64,000 nt of DNA from JAMZMI01 sp039944535 (GTDB lineage: Bacteria > Bacteroidota > Bacteroidia > Cytophagales > Cyclobacteriaceae): the NCBI GenBank assembly GCA_039944535.1, contig JBDUYP010000014.1:1-64000 (forward strand), given 5' to 3'. How positions within the stretch are numbered: the stretch's first letter is position 1; every line of letters begins with the position of its first letter. Under the pieces are notes generated by a model that was given only the letters and a program-made list of their open reading frames with translations, had not been told where the DNA came from and made no database searches. Made by a program: the position numbers and the translations under genes. Below, in pieces: positions 27,167 to 36,532 of this stretch.

Positions 27167-28375
27167 TTAAAGCAATTTTGCAATAGTGTTTTCTGCATCC
27201 TTCATATTCATATCAAAAAACTGCTCGAGAGCAGTATGGAATACTGCAGAGTCACCCGTAGTTGATAGATTTTGTGCAGCTTCATAAATCAGAAGACCCA
27301 ATTGGTATTTACTGCTGTCGGCAACAAAGTCCAGACCATGCATCTGAGCAATATTACGTTCCGTTTGGAGCAGGTATTGATACTGGTGTTCCTGACTTGG
27401 CTCTATTTCCGTTCCTTCGTTCCAGTCGTTCCAGGTTTCTATCATCACATATTTCATAGACAAGCTTCCTGAATAATCCGCAACATACTGCCATGTAGAA
27501 TCATATACGCTCCCCTCTTGCCTCGAAATAAGTCTATTGCCACCCCATGACATGTTATTGCGATCATCAAATCCGGGCCAAACACCACCGCCTACAAACT
27601 GATGAGTCGGCTTATTAAATCGGTTGACCTGACCATAGAAATAATCAAGATACGGTGAGCCCCAATTAAGCCCGCTTTCATCCCATTGACCTCCTGGCTG
27701 AACCCATGGATAAAATGCGTCCACAAAATCTTCTGTGTTTTCGCCTTCGCCAAAGGTGTTCCAAACCAGTAGCGCTTCGCGCTCTCCAAAGACCTCATCA
27801 AGACTCTCGCGCAGTGTCTCTGCTGTGAGAAACTTGTGAGGATAATCAAAAGAAAACACGATAGGTTTGCCATTAAACTTTAAGTAAAAATCATTGGCCA
27901 GCACATTTTCATTTTGAAATTGAGCTATTTTGAACAAAGCTGTATCCAGAGGTTCCTGCAGATCAAAGCCCTGATCATCAAAGCTTATTGCAGTTTCCAT
28001 ATCAAAACTTCCTCCTGAAAGATCCCTCAACTCCCCTACCACTTCCTGTACCTTCAGCAGCGTTTGGCGATCATACTCATCTTTCACATTGACCACCACA
28101 GCATCTACCTTAGCGGCCCAGCTCCACAATAGGTGACATAAAATCACAGATTTGTCCTGAGAGTCATAGTGCCCAAGCAGTGGTGTATTGGCCGTGCCGT
28201 ATTTCCAATGTCTGAGTGAGTCTGCTCCAGCATCTGCCGTATTGTACCACCCCATATAATGAATGACTGTTTTAGGGGCTTCTGACTTTTCCTGCTCCCC
28301 TGCAGTATCAGGTTTGCAAGCACAGACAAATGCCAATAGACATATAAGGGCTAGGGAATACTTGTTCATCTTCAT
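27167..28375 (-). CDS. GH71/99-like glycoside hydrolase, lipoprotein form
   Basis: A 402-residue lipoprotein (LICLLAFVCAC-K) with one (beta/alpha)8-type catalytic domain of the GH71/GH99-like group (endo-alpha-mannosidase/mannanase relatives). The late-strand motif is ETWNDWNEGTEIEPS with E320 as the presumed acid/base; the preceding position, Glu in GH99 (NEWHEG), is D317 here. Other shared landmarks with the two paralogues upstream are an N-terminal YMGWYN segment, VDAVVVNVKDEYD, and VWPGFDDRNNMSWGGNR. It has no sorting tail and would be membrane-anchored. It is the last gene of the PUL. The ATG at 28375 is chosen because it starts the signal; 28390 and 28369 are possible. Confidence 0.82.
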   Translation of the reverse strand: MKMNKYSLALICLLAFVCACKPDTAGEQEKSEAPKTVIHYMGWYNTADAGADSLRHWKYGTANTPLLGHYDSQDKSVILCHLLWSWAAKVDAVVVNVKDEYDRQTLLKVQEVVGELRDLSGGSFDMETAISFDDQGFDLQEPLDTALFKIAQFQNENVLANDFYLKFNGKPIVFSFDYPHKFLTAETLRESLDEVFGEREALLVWNTFGEGENTEDFVDAFYPWVQPGGQWDESGLNWGSPYLDYFYGQVNRFNKPTHQFVGGGVWPGFDDRNNMSWGGNRLISRQEGSVYDSTWQYVADYSGSLSMKYVMIETWNDWNEGTEIEPSQEHQYQYLLQTERNIAQMHGLDFVADSSKYQLGLLIYEAAQNLSTTGDSAVFHTALEQFFDMNMKDAENTIAKLL

Positions 28376-28407
28376 TAAAATATGGCTCAATGTGGCTCGT
28401 AAATTCT

Positions 28408-29853
28408 TTACTTTATCAGTACTCGTTTTACTATGCTTTCTTCTCCTTCAGAAATTTCGATAAAGAAAAACCCTTTTCTACTCTTTGCATCCCATTGAAT
28501 CGCATTATCTACTTCTCCATCTACTGATTGCGTATATATAATTTTCCCAGAGGCGTCATGAATGCTAACATTGACTTCTTTTTGAGGTACTAAAATATTC
28601 ACCACACCTGAAGACGGATTAGGATATACGTTGATATCGGCACTCAAAGCTTGAGTAGTCAAAGCCACTGTAGGGTTGAATATTTCTTCTAATGTAGCTA
28701 TGGTGCTCAGCGGGTCTTTTTCAATAAAACTAGCCACCGCATCTTCAAAGTACGGGTAAAACTCTGCAGAGTCTCTTTCTCCACTTTCTATCATTTGTGC
28801 GGCCAGATAAATCTTAGTAGAAGCAGAAAACAACGTATCGTTTACAGGGTAGCTTTCGCCTTTAAATGTGCCAATATTTTCAGCCGTTTTGGTAACATAG
28901 GTAAACCCATGCTCCTTACTTGGTTCGATTTCTGTACCTTCATTCCAGTCATTCCATGTTTCCAGAATGACCCATTTGATCGCACTTTCTGTTTGGTATT
29001 TATGAATCAAATCCCATGTCTGCTGAAAAGTCTCACCTTCTTTTCTATCGATCCACCGGTTTTGTCCCCAAGAAGCACTTCTGTCATCAAATCCCGGCCA
29101 TGCGCCAGCTGTAGCAAACTCAATGTCTTCTCTGATCTGAAGCGTACGGTAATACCAATCCAGGTAACCTTCTCCCCAATTTTCTCCTTTTTCATCAAAC
29201 CCCTGAACCCACGGGTAGTATGAATCTATTGCGTCTTCGGTGGTGTTGAAGTCTATCTCATTTCTCAGCAAAACCGGACTATTGTCTGGAAAAGTAGCTG
29301 TAACAGCCTCACGGTATTCTTCAGAAGTAAGAAATCCGTCATAGTTCCAAATAAAAATAACTGGTTCCTCATTTAAATGCAGGTACTGACTTGTTCCTCC
29401 TATGATATCGCTTTTGAGCACCTCTAATTCACTTTTCACAGATTCTAAAGTCATGTCCTGATCATCATAGCTCACGGCCAATTTATAGTCAAAATCAGCA
29501 TCTATATCTACTATGCGCTGAAGCGAAGGCAGGACCTTTTTCAAACTCACCTCATCATAATCTGTTCTAACGTTTACCACTAACCCATCCACACCTACTG
29601 CAGATGAAAGCAAAATATGATAAAGGTGTGTGGACCATGATTGAGAATTGTAAAAACCCACGATCGGCTCTTGTGCCGTGCCGTCAGCCCAATGGTTTCC
29701 ATCCGAACCTTCACCATACCATGCGAGGTAATGAATAAAAACCTGCTCTTCCATGTCAGCAGCTGCTGACTGATTTGATAATACACTCTGAGCAGACACA
29801 GACAAACCTGCTATCAAGCTCAAGAAATAGATTGTAGTCCTTCTTAATTTCAT
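28408..29853 (-). CDS. GH71/99-like glycoside hydrolase with T9SS sorting domain
   Basis: A 481-residue secreted enzyme. After a Sec signal (SLIAGLSVSAQ) comes a GH71/99-like domain (about 35-390) closely similar to the upstream paralogue (YLAWYGEGSDGNHW, SQSWSTHLYHILLSS, GVDGLVVNVRTDYDE) with the motif ETWNDWNEGTEIEPS (D302, E305). Residues about 410-481 are a type A T9SS C-terminal domain (VYPNPSSGVVNI ... IHDASGKIIYTQ ... KGFFFIEI), so it is exported through the type IX system to the surface or medium. It lies 32 bp upstream of the lipoprotein paralogue. Likely an endo-acting glycosidase on the PUL substrate; this is inference. Confidence 0.85.
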   Translation of the reverse strand: MKLRRTTIYFLSLIAGLSVSAQSVLSNQSAAADMEEQVFIHYLAWYGEGSDGNHWADGTAQEPIVGFYNSQSWSTHLYHILLSSAVGVDGLVVNVRTDYDEVSLKKVLPSLQRIVDIDADFDYKLAVSYDDQDMTLESVKSELEVLKSDIIGGTSQYLHLNEEPVIFIWNYDGFLTSEEYREAVTATFPDNSPVLLRNEIDFNTTEDAIDSYYPWVQGFDEKGENWGEGYLDWYYRTLQIREDIEFATAGAWPGFDDRSASWGQNRWIDRKEGETFQQTWDLIHKYQTESAIKWVILETWNDWNEGTEIEPSKEHGFTYVTKTAENIGTFKGESYPVNDTLFSASTKIYLAAQMIESGERDSAEFYPYFEDAVASFIEKDPLSTIATLEEIFNPTVALTTQALSADINVYPNPSSGVVNILVPQKEVNVSIHDASGKIIYTQSVDGEVDNAIQWDAKSRKGFFFIEISEGEESIVKRVLIK

Positions 29854-29864
29854 ATGTAAAGCAT

Positions 29865-30026
29865 TTAGTTGTTTTTGGATTTTAACTTTTTGATTCCGAA
29901 TGCAACCCCTGCTGCAAGCAACAGTCCAAGACCTCCATCAATAGGTGTAGCTGGAGGTGCCGGGGGTTGTGCAAGGGCTATATTGGATAGCAAAAAAAGA
30001 ACAATTATTAGCGTTGTATTTTTCAT
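29865..30026 (-). CDS. PID-CTERM mini-protein
   Basis: A 53-residue protein: signal peptide (LIIVLFLLSNIALAQ), a Pro-rich spacer (PPAPPAT), the motif PIDGG, a hydrophobic helix (LGLLLAAGVAFG) and a basic end (KKLKSK). This is the full PID-CTERM sorting layout known from Bacteroidota, here with almost no mature domain besides the sorting signal. The ATG at 30026 is chosen for the signal; upstream in-frame codons belong to the preceding gene's end. It sits between two T9SS-tailed glycosidase genes in the PUL. What it does is unknown. Confidence 0.8.
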   Translation of the reverse strand: MKNTTLIIVLFLLSNIALAQPPAPPATPIDGGLGLLLAAGVAFGIKKLKSKNN

Positions 30027-30039
30027 ATCGGTTTGTGGT

Positions 30040-32706
30040 TTATTTAAAAGCAAACTTTCGTATTGATCCGCCACCAAGTCTGATGACGTAGATGTGCTCA
30101 TCGCTTAGCTCCAGAGCGATACTGGCTCGTCCTTCAGAAAAGTACACCTCCCCGTTGAAATATGCTTTTCCGTTGATGTCATGGATAGTCAGGTGCTCAG
30201 GACCATCTACGTCAGATACCACCTGAATGGAGCCTGAGCCCTTATAAACTTCCAGTCGCTCCGTTTTTGGCTGGAGGCTCAGGGTTGCAGATTTGCTGAA
30301 GTTGAGGTAAAACCTGCCTGCATATTCTCCCGCGTTTAAAGCCAGATTTATGACCGCTCCTGATTCCAGCGAGTAATTTTTGCCTGTCATAACATCTTCA
30401 AGGCTGACATACATATGACTCAATTGCTGAAAATCTTCCACTCTTAAATCATAGGTTCCGCCCTGACTTACATTGATCACAAGCGGTAGTCTTAGTTCAT
30501 CTTCGGACTTTGGTAGTGCCTGAATAACGTGAGGCTCATTTTCGAGCAAAGTATGAAAAGAGAATTCGGAAGCGCTGAAAAGCTTCGGTGCGTCAAGCGC
30601 AAAATCATGCCCCAGAGTTGCTCCCTCAGTGAACCCAACAATGATTTGGTTCATATAACCCGATCCCGATAAACTCAGCTTGATTTTCTGAATTTCAGAC
30701 TCACTTCTAAAGTACGTATCGTCATCATTGCTACCCGAGGTTGCCACCTGCATATCCGATGCGAACACTAAATCTGCATCTGAAGTAGCTTTTACAAGAA
30801 ATCCCTGAAACGTTCCTATTGGAGTGTTTTCCGTCGGAGCATTTTTCAGCCCTGAAATGCCGTCACTCAAATCCACCGTGGAAACAACCCCCATATCATT
30901 GACCAGAAAATAATCACCTCCACGTTTGCTTCCGGCATTAGTTCCCCCATCATTCCAAAACCAAACATTACCATCAATTGCTGATGAGTTGGCAGAGATG
31001 AAAGCGGATCTGTCAAGTGCCGCCAGATATGGATTAGCCACAATGTTGATGGCATCACCTGAGGTAGAAACAAGCGTACTTATGTCACCCGTATTGGGAA
31101 CGCCCTGCACTGACAAATCAACCTGATCAGCAGTATATGCCATAAAATAGCCCTTCCCAGGATCAAACGAGCCAGACGGCACTTCATAGCTTGTACCATT
31201 GTAATCATATATATGATCAGGAGCTAAAGAAGAAATACTTGTATTCTCAATGGGCACACCAACCAAATTGTACTGATCAGATCCAGACAGGTTTCTGGTA
31301 ATCTGAACCTCTCCAGAACCATTGAAATTACCAGTGATTTTCAGACCAGCTTCTGGTAGGATTTGAATAACTTCTCCATCAAGAACCGTAAGATTATCAA
31401 CCTCTACAACTTCACTAATAACGAGTGCATTAGCAGCTGCACCAACCAGAACATTATCTGCTGATGTAGGCAAAGTATTATCCGCCCAGTTGGCTGAATT
31501 GGACCAGCTGCCATCAACTGTTCCAGTCCACTCTACCACATCAATGATTTGATCCAGATAAGCGGTAGCTTCATTGGCGTTTCCATCCAGGTACTCTTGT
31601 ATAGCCGACTGAAGCAACGGATAAAATGCATCGTAATTTCTGGTGCCTGCCTCAATCAGGGCTGCTGCTTCGTACAGCTTCAGAGATGCTGTTTGCATAG
31701 CTGCGGTCACCTCGAAAGTTTCACCTTTGTAGGTAGATATATTTGTGGCAGTGGATGTCACATAGTCAAATCCATACTCTAAAGTTGGCTCTATTTCGGT
31801 ACCTTCATTGAAGCCGTTCCACGTTTGCAAAAACACCCATTCGATTGGAGAAGAACCTGCAAAATTATTGACCTTGCTCCAGGTGTTGTTATAAATTGTA
31901 CCACTGGATCTGTCTATCCATCTGTTTTGACCCCATGACACTTGTCTATCATCAAAACCGGGATATACGGCAGCACTCACAAAACCTGTAATGCTATTGG
32001 CCACCTTGTCTGCGGAAGTTCCATAAAACCAGTCCAAATAACCTTCCCCCCAGTTGGTTCCATCACTGGCAAATCCCTGAACCCATGGATAAAATGAATT
32101 GATGGTGCCGCCGGAGGTCAAGCTTAAGTCAATTTCGTTTCTTAATATAACTGGGGATTCAGATGTAAATACATTTGAAACCGCAGTTCTGAGTTGTGCT
32201 GATGACAAGCTGCCGCCATTCCACCAAAAAACGACAGGTTCACCATCCTTTTGCAGGTAATTGGTGTTTCCTGTGATGATGTCGGTTTTCAAATCAGTCA
32301 GTTCAGATTCTACCTGTGTTTGATCTTTACCTGCATCGGTATAGCTTATACCCAATTTGTAATCAAACGATGCGTCAACATCGGTAATTCGCGCGATAGA
32401 TGACTTGATTTGAGCCAGACTGGTCTCATCATATTCATTTCGAATATTCACCACCATTCCATCTACACCGCAGCTGGATGACAGCAAAATATGATACAAA
32501 TGTGCTGACCATGACTGAGAGCTATAAAACCCAATGGAAGGCTCCCTTACTGTTCCGTCGGTCCAGACTTGTCCATCACTGCCCGCTGCATATCCGGCCA
32601 GATAGTTGATAAATACTTTTTTGTCGCCTGTTGATTCTCCGAAACTTGGGGTTATCCGAAGTACTATCAACATGATTATGAGCGATACTTGTAAATTTCG
32701 TTTCAT
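30040..32706 (-). CDS. Large GH71/99-like protein with accessory beta domains and T9SS-like tail
   Basis: An 888-residue exported protein, the first and largest of three tandem paralogues. Signal (IIMLIVLRITPSFG), GH71/99-like domain (about 28-390: YLAGYAAGSDGQVW, SQSWSAHLYHILLSSS, VYPGFDDRQVSWGQNRW), then a WTGTVDGSWSNSANW segment opening a region of beta repeats (about 395-800) typical of secreted Bacteroidota proteins, and a degenerate T9SS-like tail (LTIHDINGKAYFNGE ... SIRKFAFK). In the active-site motif QTWNGFNEGTEIEPT the acid/base E301 is kept, but the position that is Glu in GH99 and Asp in the two paralogues is G298. It may be a binding protein or an altered enzyme. Confidence 0.8.
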   Translation of the reverse strand: MKRNLQVSLIIMLIVLRITPSFGESTGDKKVFINYLAGYAAGSDGQVWTDGTVREPSIGFYSSQSWSAHLYHILLSSSCGVDGMVVNIRNEYDETSLAQIKSSIARITDVDASFDYKLGISYTDAGKDQTQVESELTDLKTDIITGNTNYLQKDGEPVVFWWNGGSLSSAQLRTAVSNVFTSESPVILRNEIDLSLTSGGTINSFYPWVQGFASDGTNWGEGYLDWFYGTSADKVANSITGFVSAAVYPGFDDRQVSWGQNRWIDRSSGTIYNNTWSKVNNFAGSSPIEWVFLQTWNGFNEGTEIEPTLEYGFDYVTSTATNISTYKGETFEVTAAMQTASLKLYEAAALIEAGTRNYDAFYPLLQSAIQEYLDGNANEATAYLDQIIDVVEWTGTVDGSWSNSANWADNTLPTSADNVLVGAAANALVISEVVEVDNLTVLDGEVIQILPEAGLKITGNFNGSGEVQITRNLSGSDQYNLVGVPIENTSISSLAPDHIYDYNGTSYEVPSGSFDPGKGYFMAYTADQVDLSVQGVPNTGDISTLVSTSGDAINIVANPYLAALDRSAFISANSSAIDGNVWFWNDGGTNAGSKRGGDYFLVNDMGVVSTVDLSDGISGLKNAPTENTPIGTFQGFLVKATSDADLVFASDMQVATSGSNDDDTYFRSESEIQKIKLSLSGSGYMNQIIVGFTEGATLGHDFALDAPKLFSASEFSFHTLLENEPHVIQALPKSEDELRLPLVINVSQGGTYDLRVEDFQQLSHMYVSLEDVMTGKNYSLESGAVINLALNAGEYAGRFYLNFSKSATLSLQPKTERLEVYKGSGSIQVVSDVDGPEHLTIHDINGKAYFNGEVYFSEGRASIALELSDEHIYVIRLGGGSIRKFAFK

Positions 32707-32711
32707 ATCAT

Positions 32712-33950
32712 TTATTGGTTTGTTTGTTTAATAATTTGATTGGCCAGAGCTATTGAAAGCATTTGAAAAACACCGATAAAAACGAGTGAAAATCTAATAG
32801 CAAAGACTTCTGAGATATATGCATCTAGCGCGATGAAAAGTGCCAAGCCTATGAACCTTCCTATATAAAGGCCAAATTCATGGTTTACGATGTATGAAAA
32901 TTCACTTCTGCCATCTTTGGCGCACAGAAAGTTGATGACCTTCATTTGGATAGGGAAATACGCCATGTCGTGCAGCGGCTGGTAGAGCACCTTACACATG
33001 ATGAAAATCACCACGCCTACAGCTGAGAATAACACACTGTGCACCAGCGCACCCACAAAGAAAATGACGTATCCTAATGAGAAAATATAGATTCTATGCT
33101 CCGGCTTGGCGATCCTGCCCAGTACATATAAAAGCAGCGCTGTGATAATACCACTAATGCTCTGAACAGACGAAAGTGCTCCTTCGTCACCAACCATTTT
33201 CATAATTAGAATAGCCGGAACGGTGACCAGATAACCTTGAGCCAGACCTTTTAATGATGATAAAACCAGAAGTTTTCTCCACAGTTTATCAAACTTAAAA
33301 TACAGAATTCTATCGACCTTCGGGTTTTTAAATCCTCCACGATGCACCACTATGCTGGAAAGAATGGTCAAAGCAAATACACCTACAGTGATGAGTCTAT
33401 AAACTCCCACAGCATCACCCTCTAGCAAACCAAATTGCTTGGTAAGCACGAAAACCAAACCTATACCTGCCGGTACGGCAATGCCCGTAATTGTATAGAA
33501 GAAAGTCTCTAAACCATAGTAGTAGTTTCTGTTTTCGTCCTCTGTGGTCTCAATAGCCAAAAAGTCACGGTTTGACCAGAAAAACCCGTAGGATATCCCC
33601 ATCAACAAGCCTGATATGGCTACCTGAAATATGTTTAGTTCTGGTAAAAACATCATGGCAGAGATGGACACCCCGCTGAGCAACATACCCAGACTATAGA
33701 GACCTTTTACACTAAATCTGCGCAGCAAAAAACCATTCAGCACAAACGTGATAGGAATACCCGTAAAGACCGTAATCTGATAGATCATCACCGCACGCGG
33801 GCTGTTGAGACTTCTCATGATGTATGCACTCACAAAAATCTCAATAATGGGCAGTACCAGCGCGTAAATCATGTTGGTAACCAACAATACGCGCATGTCT
33901 CGCGGCATTGATTTAAAATAATCCAGTTCTTGTTGTAAGCGACCTATCAT
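32712..33950 (-). CDS. MFS-type transporter
   Basis: A 412-residue inner-membrane protein with roughly 11-12 hydrophobic helices and an MFS-like two-half layout (helix-rich halves about 15-200 and 225-405 with a polar loop between; SRDFLAIETTEDENRNYYYG follows helix 5). It lies 5 bp upstream of the large GH gene's ATG and 17 bp after the GH130 gene, and such a permease next to GH130 is a recurring arrangement for importing manno-oligosaccharides. The likely role is uptake of the oligosaccharide that the GH130 enzyme then acts on in the cytoplasm. Confidence 0.82.
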   Translation of the reverse strand: MIGRLQQELDYFKSMPRDMRVLLVTNMIYALVLPIIEIFVSAYIMRSLNSPRAVMIYQITVFTGIPITFVLNGFLLRRFSVKGLYSLGMLLSGVSISAMMFLPELNIFQVAISGLLMGISYGFFWSNRDFLAIETTEDENRNYYYGLETFFYTITGIAVPAGIGLVFVLTKQFGLLEGDAVGVYRLITVGVFALTILSSIVVHRGGFKNPKVDRILYFKFDKLWRKLLVLSSLKGLAQGYLVTVPAILIMKMVGDEGALSSVQSISGIITALLLYVLGRIAKPEHRIYIFSLGYVIFFVGALVHSVLFSAVGVVIFIMCKVLYQPLHDMAYFPIQMKVINFLCAKDGRSEFSYIVNHEFGLYIGRFIGLALFIALDAYISEVFAIRFSLVFIGVFQMLSIALANQIIKQTNQ

Positions 33951-33967
33951 CTTTGTGCGGCGTTTTT

Positions 33968-34978
33968 TTAGTTATTGAAAAGGCTGTCTACCAGTTCATC
34001 GATTTGTACTGTGGCCAACCCGATGCTGGTGTCACAGCAACCGTAATAGATATAGCCCACTCCATCTTTTTCCACAATACTGGTAGGAAAAACAACATTA
34101 GGGATCACCAAGCCACATTTCTCATAATACTCAGTAGGCTCCATGATAGGCGCTTTGCTCCTGGCTATAACCTTGGAAGGGTCTTCCAAATCAAGCATCA
34201 TTGCCCCCACTCTGTACACCACTTCGCTATCTACACCATGGTATAGTACCAACCAGCCTTTGGAAGTTTTGATGGGATTGCAAGCTGCTCCAATTTTCTC
34301 ACCCTCCCATGGCTCCTGTGCCGTGGCTAGCAATTTTGGTTTTGACCAATCAAACAAGTCTTCAGAAAAAGTGATCCACATGCCTGGCTTGTCCGTTCCG
34401 TACTCTTCTCCCACAAAATCCATAGGCCTGCGAAGTAAGCAAAACTTACCATCTATCTTTTCTGGAAACAACGCATGATCACGGTCATCAATATCTTCCG
34501 GAGAGGCAAAGCATAAATGCTCCCAATTCACACCGTCCTGCGAGGTTGCTATTCCTGAACGCGTTATCATTGGGTATGAGCACTTTTCCCAGCTTTGATA
34601 ATTAGAAGTATCATAAACTGGCACTCCTTCTCCGGTGGGAAAACAATCAAAACCATATGGCTGGAAAGCATAGTTCATGTAGAACACACCCTCGATCTTT
34701 ACCACACGCGCATCCTGAACACTTCCTTCGGGAAACCCGAGCATTTCAGATGTGAAAACAGGTTTGTCGCCAACTGGGGTGAATTTTTTTCCATCTTCAC
34801 TTTCAAACATGCCAATAGCAGTTCGGAATGGGCTTAAAGTACATGCCGCGCGATCATAAAGGAGAAATTTTCCATTATCATATATAGCACCAGGATTAAA
34901 GGTTACAACCTTCCTGAAGTCCTTTCCGTCAGGAAAAATAATTGGATTTTGAGCGTACTTTTCTATTGTCAGTGACAT
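33968..34978 (-). CDS. GH130 family mannoside phosphorylase/hydrolase
   Basis: A 336-residue five-bladed propeller enzyme with no signal peptide, so cytoplasmic. Family marks: NPGAIYDNGKFLLYDRA, the blade with the catalytic Asp in VQDARVVK, DRDHALFPEKIDGKFCLLRRP, WEGEKIGAACNPIKTSKGWLVLYHGV and GYIYYGCCD. GH130 enzymes cleave beta-mannosides either with phosphate (yielding mannose-1-phosphate) or with water. The LRRP segment differs from the LHRP I recall in many phosphorylases, which leaves the mode open. The gene follows the SusCD pair and precedes the MFS transporter. Confidence 0.88.
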   Translation of the reverse strand: MSLTIEKYAQNPIIFPDGKDFRKVVTFNPGAIYDNGKFLLYDRAACTLSPFRTAIGMFESEDGKKFTPVGDKPVFTSEMLGFPEGSVQDARVVKIEGVFYMNYAFQPYGFDCFPTGEGVPVYDTSNYQSWEKCSYPMITRSGIATSQDGVNWEHLCFASPEDIDDRDHALFPEKIDGKFCLLRRPMDFVGEEYGTDKPGMWITFSEDLFDWSKPKLLATAQEPWEGEKIGAACNPIKTSKGWLVLYHGVDSEVVYRVGAMMLDLEDPSKVIARSKAPIMEPTEYYEKCGLVIPNVVFPTSIVEKDGVGYIYYGCCDTSIGLATVQIDELVDSLFNN

Positions 34979-35025
34979 ACTGAGTTGATTTAAATATTCT
35001 AGGTTTTAATAAATTGAGTCTTTTC

Positions 35026-36522
35026 CTAATTGGCCAGTTTCGGGTTTTTGAGCACCTCAGCCTCGGGTATCGGAGCATACATATTATCTGATGTTATCAC
35101 ACCGGAGATAGGTACAGATTCACCGGGATCACGCTTATCAATGACCTCTTGTACTTTTTCAGTCCTTATTAAGTCGTACCAACGCTTTCCTTCTCCGGCA
35201 AACTCCCAACCTCTTTCGGCAATTACGGCTTCTACGAAAGCTTCTTTACTCAGGCCGGTTGGCAAATCAGATAACCCTGCCCTGTTTCTAACTTCATTGA
35301 TCGCTTCATAGGCAGATGCATCCGCGCTAGAGGCTTGCGCCTGGGCTTCAGCATAGATCAGTAGCACATCGGCATATCTCATCAACATATAAGCGGCTGC
35401 AGTATGATAAGCATTGATCCAGGGTGTAGTTTCATCCACGGCACCATCTCTGAACTTGGCATAGTATGGGTGCCCAGCATCACTCTCAAGGTATGAAACA
35501 GTGTCTCCTTCCTGAGTGTAAAACTCTGTACGAAAAGTGGCATCCTTTCTTGCACCGGCTGGAAATTCATTGAAGAAAGTAAGTTCACAGAAAAAATCTT
35601 CCCAGCCATTCTCTTCCTTAGGCATAGATGCTGTACCTATAAGGTGATTGGCATGCGCCCCATCCCCTGTATTTCTATCGTATTGCAAAGAAAAAACAGA
35701 TTCTGAACTGTTGTCAAAAGCGCGTAACCAAAGCGAACCAAAGTCAGGCAGCAACTCGTAACCCCATCGGGATTTTCCATCAATCACTTCTCTAGCTTTA
35801 CTGGCTGCCAAAGCATAAGCTGATTGATCTTTCACCGGCCATCCAGCTTTGGTTAGATAAGCCTTAGCCAAGAAAGCCTTGGCGGCACCACTTGTAGGTC
35901 TGCCCACTTGCAATTGGTTGTCAGGAAGAAGTTCTTCAGCCCGCATAAAGTCCTCAATTGCCTGATCATAAACATCTTCGACAGGAGATAATCCTATTTC
36001 TGTGTGGGCTCCCGGGGTAGTGTAAAGCGGAATTTCACCCCAGCTTCTGACCAAATAGAAATAACTCATACCTCTGATGAAATACGCCTGTCCCACCAAA
36101 TTATCTATCTCACTAGCATCTGCTTGTGTGTATTGTGAATATTCAATCAGTGCATTTGCATTTAGAATAGCGCGATAACACCCTTTATACAAGTTAGACA
36201 TCCAAATATTACTGGCAGACTTGCTAAAAGAGTCAAATTCGCGGTATGGTTCTTTGTTTCCTCCGGCTATCGTTGTGAGGTCATCTGCTCCAAACATGGT
36301 GGTCATGTGCTGCGCAGTAGCGAACCCCTCTGCCCAGCTACCATCTCCTCTCAGCGCAGCATACATGGCTATACTAAGAGCATCCAGGTTAGACAAACTC
36401 TGAAAGGCAGTTTCAGGATCGTTCAGCCTTCCATTCGGATTTTCGTCAAGATCCATACATCCTCCGCCCAAAAGCAAGATGACCAAAGAGACGATTAAAA
36501 TATTTAATTGCTTCATTTTCAT
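35026..36522 (-). CDS. SusD/RagB-family glycan-binding lipoprotein
   Basis: A 498-residue surface lipoprotein (LVILLLGGGC-M) with the SusD layout: N-terminal DLDENPNGRL, helical TPR repeats (AYFIRGMSYFYLVRSWGEIPLYT is typical), and the C-terminal RagB part ending ERGWEFAGEGKRWYDLIR ... YAPIPEAEVLKNPKL. It captures the polysaccharide and acts as the lid of the SusC transporter encoded 10 bp upstream. Ligand specificity cannot be read from the sequence. Confidence 0.95.
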   Translation of the reverse strand: MKMKQLNILIVSLVILLLGGGCMDLDENPNGRLNDPETAFQSLSNLDALSIAMYAALRGDGSWAEGFATAQHMTTMFGADDLTTIAGGNKEPYREFDSFSKSASNIWMSNLYKGCYRAILNANALIEYSQYTQADASEIDNLVGQAYFIRGMSYFYLVRSWGEIPLYTTPGAHTEIGLSPVEDVYDQAIEDFMRAEELLPDNQLQVGRPTSGAAKAFLAKAYLTKAGWPVKDQSAYALAASKAREVIDGKSRWGYELLPDFGSLWLRAFDNSSESVFSLQYDRNTGDGAHANHLIGTASMPKEENGWEDFFCELTFFNEFPAGARKDATFRTEFYTQEGDTVSYLESDAGHPYYAKFRDGAVDETTPWINAYHTAAAYMLMRYADVLLIYAEAQAQASSADASAYEAINEVRNRAGLSDLPTGLSKEAFVEAVIAERGWEFAGEGKRWYDLIRTEKVQEVIDKRDPGESVPISGVITSDNMYAPIPEAEVLKNPKLAN

Positions 36523-36532
36523 TGCTTCCTAA

